From: Methanothrix harundinacea 6Ac
GTDB taxonomy: Archaea; Halobacteriota; Methanosarcinia; Methanotrichales; Methanotrichaceae
Length of the DNA stretch: 64,000 bases
NCBI RefSeq assembly: GCF_000235565.1
Contig: NC_017527.1
Coordinates: 1,736,001 to 1,800,000, forward strand
Direction: 5' to 3'
Position numbers and translations under genes: made by a program. How positions within the stretch are numbered: position 1 is the stretch's first letter; every line of letters starts with the position of its first letter. A model generated the notes under the pieces. The model searched no databases, was not told the DNA's origin, and saw only the letters and a list, made by a program, of their open reading frames with translations. Shown one piece after another: positions 59,296 to 64,000 of this stretch.

Positions 59296-60818
59296 GGCTC
59301 TGTATAGTTGGGATCGGCGGTTGTGGGGGACATCTGGCGGAGCGGTTCCTTAAAAACCAGGACGTGGCACCCCTCAAGAAGTCCCTGGGAGAGCACGTCT
59401 CCTTCGGAGGCGTCAAGGGCCTCTGGCTGGAGGCGGACGTCCAGGAGACGGAGAACCAGAGCTTCTTTGGCTCCCATGAGAGGGGGTGCTACCCCTGCTA
59501 CTTCATACCCCACGACGTCATCATATCCGAGTCCAAGACCTCGAAGCTGATCGTCGACCGATACGGGTACGACGTCAAGAAGCAGGGTTTCATGAGGCAG
59601 GCCGAGTTTCTCAAGGCCGTCTTCGAGATCTTTGAGGCGGACGAGGAGGTGAAGCGGGCCGCCCTTTCGGAGAACGAGTCAGAGAACCCGATCCTCCGGG
59701 CAGCCTGGGACAGGATAAGGGATTATACGACCCTGGCGGCTGCGAAGGAGACCGGCGGATCGGAGATGTGCGACGGGATCCTCTTCATCGTCTCCCTCGG
59801 CGGCGGTACGGGGACCGGCTTCGTCAACCCCATAACCAGGTACATCCGGGGGGAGAGGCCCGCCTATCCGGTCTTCGTCCTGGGGATCCTCACCGAGGAG
59901 GGAACCGACCCTCAGCAGAGGGCCAAGGAGGCGAAGAGGGATCTGGGAGCCTCCATATCCCTCTTCGACCTCTTGACCAAGAAGGTGGGGGTGGGGGTGG
60001 ACGGGGTGATCCTGGTGGACAACCAGATCCTGGTGGAGAGGTTCGGCCAGAACTACCCTGCCATCGACGACTTCATCCACCAGTCGATGAGGCCATTCGT
60101 CGCCGGCCGCCACTATCCGGGGGAGGACCCTCCGAGCCTGGCGATGAGGGAGAAGTTCATTGAGGGGGTCGAACGCCCGCCCATCCTCGTACCCTGCTAC
60201 TTCCGGGATAGGAGGAGGAAGGACCCTGAGGACGAATTAGTCAGAAAGGCCCTCTCGGAGGGGAAGCTCTTCGGCTGCGATCCCCGGCGGGCAGAGAGGG
60301 CCTACGTCTTCACCAGAGGGTTCATGAGCCTGGAAGAGATTGGGAAGGCGGTGGCTAGGGAGACGGGCCTTTCTCCGGATCGGATAGAGCCGTGGAGGAA
60401 GCTTGGGGAGAACGGCTGGGACGAGGTTCTGATCCTCCTGCGAAACCCCTACGGGGAGAAGAGGGGATGCGAGGTGAAGGGGAACCTCGAGCATCGGCTT
60501 CACAGGGTGATCAGGATGGCGATCAGGTACATGGACGATCCCGAGAGCCACCTCGTAAAGGATGGGATGCCGGATATGACGAAGACGGCCCTCGCCGACT
60601 ACTTCTATGGGGACGATGGTATTCGAACGCGGTTTGAAGCAGGTCTCAAGAGGATAGAGGAGGGAGAGAAGCCCTTCTTCCTCAACGAGAGGAACATCTT
60701 CGAGAGGTCTAGCCGGAGTACCGGCGACCACGACTTCCACGGCGGCAGAAAGATCGACGAGGATGAGGTTCGGACGATAGTGGAGCAGATCCTCAAAGAC
60801 CGGGGCCTAGTGAACTGA
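59292..60818 (+). CDS. Divergent tubulin/FtsZ-superfamily GTPase
   Basis: A 508-residue cytosolic protein. It opens with LCIVGIGGCGGHLAERFL (T1-like nucleotide loop), and carries the tubulin signature GGGTGTG at 170-176 in VSLGGGTGTGFVNPI. A candidate T7 catalytic loop is NYPAIDDFI (254-262), the acidic residues being D259/D260, comparable to NLDFADV of FtsZ. A C-terminal extension of about 200 residues is unlike FtsZ, CetZ or TubZ, and a basic-acidic tail ends at DRGLVN. An insertion between T1 and T4 (about 30-150) has a CYPCYF motif. It lies in an operon with membrane and exported proteins. FtsZ-like families linked to membrane remodelling are known; whether this belongs to one of them needs a profile search. 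Confidence 0.82.
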   Translation: MRLCIVGIGGCGGHLAERFLKNQDVAPLKKSLGEHVSFGGVKGLWLEADVQETENQSFFGSHERGCYPCYFIPHDVIISESKTSKLIVDRYGYDVKKQGFMRQAEFLKAVFEIFEADEEVKRAALSENESENPILRAAWDRIRDYTTLAAAKETGGSEMCDGILFIVSLGGGTGTGFVNPITRYIRGERPAYPVFVLGILTEEGTDPQQRAKEAKRDLGASISLFDLLTKKVGVGVDGVILVDNQILVERFGQNYPAIDDFIHQSMRPFVAGRHYPGEDPPSLAMREKFIEGVERPPILVPCYFRDRRRKDPEDELVRKALSEGKLFGCDPRRAERAYVFTRGFMSLEEIGKAVARETGLSPDRIEPWRKLGENGWDEVLILLRNPYGEKRGCEVKGNLEHRLHRVIRMAIRYMDDPESHLVKDGMPDMTKTALADYFYGDDGIRTRFEAGLKRIEEGEKPFFLNERNIFERSSRSTGDHDFHGGRKIDEDEVRTIVEQILKDRGLVN

Positions 60819-60840
60819 TATTCCAAGGGGGGGTTGAGAA

Positions 60841-61422
60841 GTGGCAAGAAATGGGGTCGTCCTCGCGGTCGTGGCCCTAATCATTGGGGCTTACGCCCTC
60901 CTCCACGGGGATGGGGGCATCGACGGAACCTTCGGGGCCGATGGGACGGGAGGGGTGCCCGACCCCTACTACCTGGAGCTGAAGGCCGCCGACGTCCAGA
61001 ACCCCGACGATGTCATCAGGTACAGCAGCTCCATCAGGGGCTACACCGCCGGCCTCGATGTCTTCGAGAGGGCCGCCTTCTACGAGTGGTACCTCAAGAG
61101 CACCGGGTTTGACGTCTCCTTCGCCTACTCCGAGGATTTCCGGGGCCGGGGCGCCGATCACCTCTGGCTCCTGGTGAAGAACAAGAAGGGCGAGGTGATC
61201 GAGGTCGACCCCTCCTTTACGGCGGTGGGAGGCCCATCGATGGTCCCCCTCAGCCCGGAGTACACCCGTTACGACCGAGAGTTTGAGGGGATATTCGAGG
61301 CGGAGGAGGCCCTGGGGCTGGAGAGGCTCGCCTGGTGGAGGGACGAGGCCGCCCAGGAGGTCCTGAACGATAACATAATCCTCGCGGAGAAGGAGAGGGC
61401 CCAGAGGATGGCGGAGGGCTAG
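60841..61422 (+). CDS. Membrane-tethered transglutaminase-like protein, catalytic Cys not evident
   Basis: A 193-residue protein with an N-terminal anchor helix (GVVLAVVALIIGAYALLHG) and an exported domain. The segment AAFYEWYLKSTGFDVSFAYS, then DHLWLLVKNKKGEVIEVDPS, has the H...D arrangement of the transglutaminase-like fold (HxW...VDP), but no Cys is present in the domain where the nucleophile should be. It is therefore likely a non-catalytic member or binding domain. A helical tail (about 150-193) follows. GTG start at 60841 with GGGGGGTTGAG upstream, 22 bp after the GTPase gene. Last gene of the operon. Confidence 0.7.
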   Translation: MARNGVVLAVVALIIGAYALLHGDGGIDGTFGADGTGGVPDPYYLELKAADVQNPDDVIRYSSSIRGYTAGLDVFERAAFYEWYLKSTGFDVSFAYSEDFRGRGADHLWLLVKNKKGEVIEVDPSFTAVGGPSMVPLSPEYTRYDREFEGIFEAEEALGLERLAWWRDEAAQEVLNDNIILAEKERAQRMAEG

Positions 61423-61439
61423 GGCTGAGGGCCAGCCCT
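61421..61439 (+). terminator. Hairpin and C/T tract at the end of the tubulin-like operon
   Basis: AGGGCT (61421-61426) pairs with AGCCCT (61434-61439) across a 7-nt loop; the stem begins in the TAG stop codon. A pyrimidine-rich tract (61441-61520) follows, fitting release of the transcript. Confidence 0.5.
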
Positions 61440-61520
61440 CATCTCCTCCCCCGATCCTCTCCATCTTCCCCATTCCTTCCGGTTTCCGCCCTTCCCTCCC
61501 CCCGCTTCTTCTCCCATCCC

Positions 61521-62534
61521 TCATCTCCAGAGGTCGCGGCCCCGGTGGGAGACGGCGGGGTCTACCTCGATCAGGTCCTCGGGGTAGGGCTCAAAGAAGG
61601 TCTGGCTTCCCAGGTATTCGTCCTCGAAGCGGGCCACCCAGGCCTTGAGGATGGTGGTGTTGGGGCAGATCGTAATTTTGCCGTCCCGGTACCTCTGGAC
61701 GTTATCGAGGAAGATCGCCTTCTCCCCCGCCGACAGGCGGCCTTTGAAGTGGCCGAAGATGTGCATCAGAACGTTGATGTTGGAGGTGTACCTCCGGGCC
61801 CTGCATAGCGCTTTTGCCAGGTGGGGCTCGTAGTCGCCCGCCACCTCGGAGAAAGGCCGATGGTCGTGGTTGGCGGCGATCGCCCCCAGGGCCCTCGCCT
61901 CGGCCTGGTGGTAGGCTAGGAGGAGCATCTTGTTCTCCGTCTGGAACCGGAGGAGCTCCTCCATCGACCCCGACCTCTTCACCTCCCGGAAGCTCGCCAG
62001 GGTGAAGAGCTTCGTCATGAAGTGCTCCTTGATCCTAGGGTTCCGGAGCCTCCCCTCGTCCTCGACGGCGAGGTGGGGGTGGCGGGCCAGGACGGCGGCG
62101 CCGAAGAGGCCGCTCGCGCTCCTGGTGAGGGCCGCCGACCTTCCCGCGGTGGGGTAGACCTTGGTGTTCCTGATCCCGCAGGAGGGGGAGCTCGCCTTGA
62201 GGATGAAGCCATCGACGTCGCCGACGGCGTCGAGGAAAGATCCGGCGAAGGTGTTCATCTCCGCCGTGACGTCCCTATCCGTCGCGGGCTGGACGAGCCT
62301 CGTCTCTTTCTCTCTGTTGGTAGAGACGAGCCTAACCGAGTCCCTGGGGACGCCGAGGCCGATCTCCACCTCGGGGCAGACCGGCAGGAACTGGACATAA
62401 GGCTGAAGGCTCTTTACGAAGTCACTGCTGATGATCTGGCCGTTGTACCTGCAGTGGTCAACCTCGATGCACCGGCTCACCACCACCCTCGGCTTGGGAA
62501 ACTCTCTCAACGCAAACCACCCTTCTCCCATCAT
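61521..62534 (-). CDS. DUF523 and DUF1722 domain protein
   Basis: A 337-residue two-domain protein. The N-terminal DUF523 domain (about 15-160) has VVVSRCIEVDHCRYNGQIIS, VCPEVEIGLGVPR and SSPSCGIRNTKVY with conserved Cys residues possibly holding metal. The C-terminal DUF1722 domain (about 190-305) shows FQTENKMLLLAYHQAEARAL and the helical MHIFGHFKGRLSAGEKAIFL. The combination is common in archaea and bacteria (YbgA-like) and remains without a firm function. ATG at 62534 or 62531 (TTG at 62543 less likely); TTTAAGTA just upstream and no ribosome-binding site suggest a short or absent leader. Confidence 0.88.
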   Translation of the reverse strand: MMGEGWFALREFPKPRVVVSRCIEVDHCRYNGQIISSDFVKSLQPYVQFLPVCPEVEIGLGVPRDSVRLVSTNREKETRLVQPATDRDVTAEMNTFAGSFLDAVGDVDGFILKASSPSCGIRNTKVYPTAGRSAALTRSASGLFGAAVLARHPHLAVEDEGRLRNPRIKEHFMTKLFTLASFREVKRSGSMEELLRFQTENKMLLLAYHQAEARALGAIAANHDHRPFSEVAGDYEPHLAKALCRARRYTSNINVLMHIFGHFKGRLSAGEKAIFLDNVQRYRDGKITICPNTTILKAWVARFEDEYLGSQTFFEPYPEDLIEVDPAVSHRGRDLWR

Positions 62535-62672
62535 TGGGGTCAAAGCTACTTAAAACCGTCGAGAAAAATTGCCCGAGCGGTTTTCGGCTTCTGGAAGGGG
62601 ATCATCGCTCATGATAGTCTCCCCGTTTGTGGGGGTCAGATTGATGATCATGAAAGAACAAATAAAGATGCG

Positions 62673-64000
62673 ATGGCCGATAGAGAGCGAATTCTGATCC
62701 TGGGGGCTGCAGGCCGGGACTTCCACAACTTCAACCTGTTCTTCCGAGGCCGGGATAGGTACGAGGTGGTGGGGTTCACCGCCGCCCAGATCCCCGGCAT
62801 CGCCTGCCGGTCCTACCCCCCGGAGCTGGCGGGGCCGCTATACCCCCGGGGCCTCCCCATCTGGCCGGAGGAGGAGCTGGAGGAGATCGTCCGGGAGGAG
62901 GGGGTGGAGAGGTGCATCCTCGCCTACAGCGACCTCTCAGCCCAGGAGGTGATCGACCTCGCAAGCCGCGTCTTAGCCGCTGGGGCGGACTTCGGCCTCC
63001 TGAGCGGCGAGCATACGATGCTCAAAAGCCGCCTCCCGGTGATCGCCGTCACCGCCGTCAGGACGGGGGCGGGAAAGAGCCCCGCCGCCCGGTACGTCTC
63101 CCGGATCGTCCGGGGGCGGGGGCTCCGGCCGGCGGTAGTCCGCCACCCGATGCCCTACGGCGACCTCGATGCGATGAGGGCCCAGAGGTTTATCGCCCTC
63201 GAGGACCTGGATCGCGCGGGGGTGACGATGGAGGAGCGGGAGGAGTACGAGGCCCATCTGAGGGAGGGGACGCCGGTCCTGGCGGGGGTGGACTATGCCG
63301 AGGTGCTGGAGATGGCGGAGGAGGAGGGGGACCTGATCGTCTGGGACGGCGGGAACAACGACCTCCCCTTCTTCCGCCCCGACCTCTGGATTACCCTCGC
63401 CGATGCCCTCCGGCCGGGGCACGAGCTATCCTATTACCCCGGCCAGGTGAACCTCCGCCGGGCAGACGTCGTCGTCATCAACAAGGCGAGGACGGCGGGC
63501 TCCCGGGCCGTGGCGGAGATCAGGGAGAGCGTCCGGAGGGTCAACCCCGGGGCGAGGACGGTCCTCACCTCCTCGGAGGTCCGGGGCGACCGCCCTGAGC
63601 TCGTCGCCGGCAGAAGGGTCCTGGTGGTGGAGGACGGTCCCAGCCTCAGCCACGGGGGGATGAGCCACGGGGCGGGGCTGGAGGCGGCGTGGCGGTACGG
63701 GGCGGCGGAGGTGGTAGACCCCCGGCCCTACGCCGTGGGGTCCTTCGCGGAGGTCTTCAGGAGGTACCCCCAGATCGGGCCGGTCCTCCCGGCGATGGGC
63801 TACTACCCTCACCAGATGGCGGAGCTGGAGGAGACCATCAACCGGGTCCCGGCGGAGGCGGTCGTCGTCTCCACGCCCGTGGACCTGGCCGCCTCCTTGA
63901 AGATCAAGAAGCCCGTCCTCCGGGTCACCTACGAGATGGTGGAGGAGGAGGAGCCGGGGCTCCGGGGGGTGGTGGAGGGGTTCCTCGCCACCCTCGTTGC
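62673..64000 (+). CDS. Cyclic 2,3-diphosphoglycerate synthase-like P-loop protein (3' end outside window)
   Basis: The frame from ATG 62673 (MADRERILILGAAGRDFHNF) stays open for 442 codons to the right edge. It matches archaeal proteins annotated as cyclic 2,3-diphosphoglycerate synthase or related GTPase: an N-terminal Rossmann-like domain with RDFHNFN and an AYSDLS phrase, a P-loop AVTAVRTGAGKSPAARYVSR (about 120-140), IVWDGGNNDLPFFRPDLW and DVVVINKARTAG. The family joins the two phosphates of 2,3-diphosphoglycerate using ATP, though in mesophiles its role is unclear. No ribosome-binding site is evident, so a leaderless start is likely. Only the very end is missing, judging by usual length near 450. 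Confidence 0.85.
   Translation, partial: MADRERILILGAAGRDFHNFNLFFRGRDRYEVVGFTAAQIPGIACRSYPPELAGPLYPRGLPIWPEEELEEIVREEGVERCILAYSDLSAQEVIDLASRVLAAGADFGLLSGEHTMLKSRLPVIAVTAVRTGAGKSPAARYVSRIVRGRGLRPAVVRHPMPYGDLDAMRAQRFIALEDLDRAGVTMEEREEYEAHLREGTPVLAGVDYAEVLEMAEEEGDLIVWDGGNNDLPFFRPDLWITLADALRPGHELSYYPGQVNLRRADVVVINKARTAGSRAVAEIRESVRRVNPGARTVLTSSEVRGDRPELVAGRRVLVVEDGPSLSHGGMSHGAGLEAAWRYGAAEVVDPRPYAVGSFAEVFRRYPQIGPVLPAMGYYPHQMAELEETINRVPAEAVVVSTPVDLAASLKIKKPVLRVTYEMVEEEEPGLRGVVEGFLATLV

Overview
The window looks like chromosomal DNA of a GC-rich methanogenic euryarchaeon, most likely of the Methanothrix/Methanocrinis (Methanotrichales) group. The domain-level evidence is strong: the archaeal D-family DNA polymerase large subunit, archaeal AMP phosphorylase, a cyclic 2,3-diphosphoglycerate synthase-like protein, a monofunctional CO dehydrogenase, archaeal TATA boxes and frequent TTG/GTG starts. 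The genus is an inference from the overall gene repertoire, especially the many secreted repeat proteins that would suit a sheathed cell. No rRNA, tRNA or CRISPR array was recognised.

Layout. 1-6.7 kb: metal handling. An iron/cobalamin-type permease (cut by the left edge), a ChlI/ChlD-like AAA+/vWA chelatase protein, an ABC-2 exporter pair, a decayed remnant of the large chelatase subunit (CobN/ChlH C-terminus) and a metal-complex binding protein. Two of the transporter promoters share a 14-bp palindrome. 6.8-12.2 kb: small membrane proteins, aroE-tyrA and AMP phosphorylase. 12.2-17.7 kb: a tight five-gene operon, cooS-cooF-formate dehydrogenase-like-two Fe-S proteins, which suggests an enzyme system coupling CO and formate/CO2 chemistry. 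17.7-18.5 kb: a non-coding stretch with several perfect hairpins. 18.5-25 kb: a half-size MFS protein, an ADP-ribosylglycohydrolase and the arginine operon argC-CBS-argJ-argH.

25.1-28.6 kb: an A+T-rich island holding a three-gene operon (HEPN protein, KGGVGR-type ParA-like ATPase, large P-loop ATPase), a plausible defence or conflict system, ending at a truncated cysteine-rich gene fragment. 29-41.7 kb: a secreted C25-type peptidase, DNA polymerase D large subunit, a PPC-domain protein, an asparagine-synthase-like protein, a second metal-binding protein, YjbQ, a Gate-domain membrane protein and a GH13 enzyme.

41.9-53.2 kb: a surface-protein locus. Four tandem paralogous secreted proteins with an internal threefold repeat are followed by SdrD_B-like proteins and two large vWA surface proteins. 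One vWA gene is interrupted by an IS5-type element with a clear 4-bp target duplication; removing the element restores the reading frame exactly. The other carries four nearly identical 321-bp repeats.

53.3-61.4 kb: RNase HII, a class V aminotransferase, then a tightly packed five-gene operon: two exported proteins, a five-helix membrane protein, a divergent tubulin/FtsZ-superfamily GTPase, and a membrane-tethered transglutaminase-like protein without an evident catalytic Cys. It couples a cytoskeletal GTPase to envelope proteins and is the best candidate here for an undescribed system. The window closes with a DUF523/DUF1722 protein and a cyclic 2,3-diphosphoglycerate synthase-like gene cut by the right edge.
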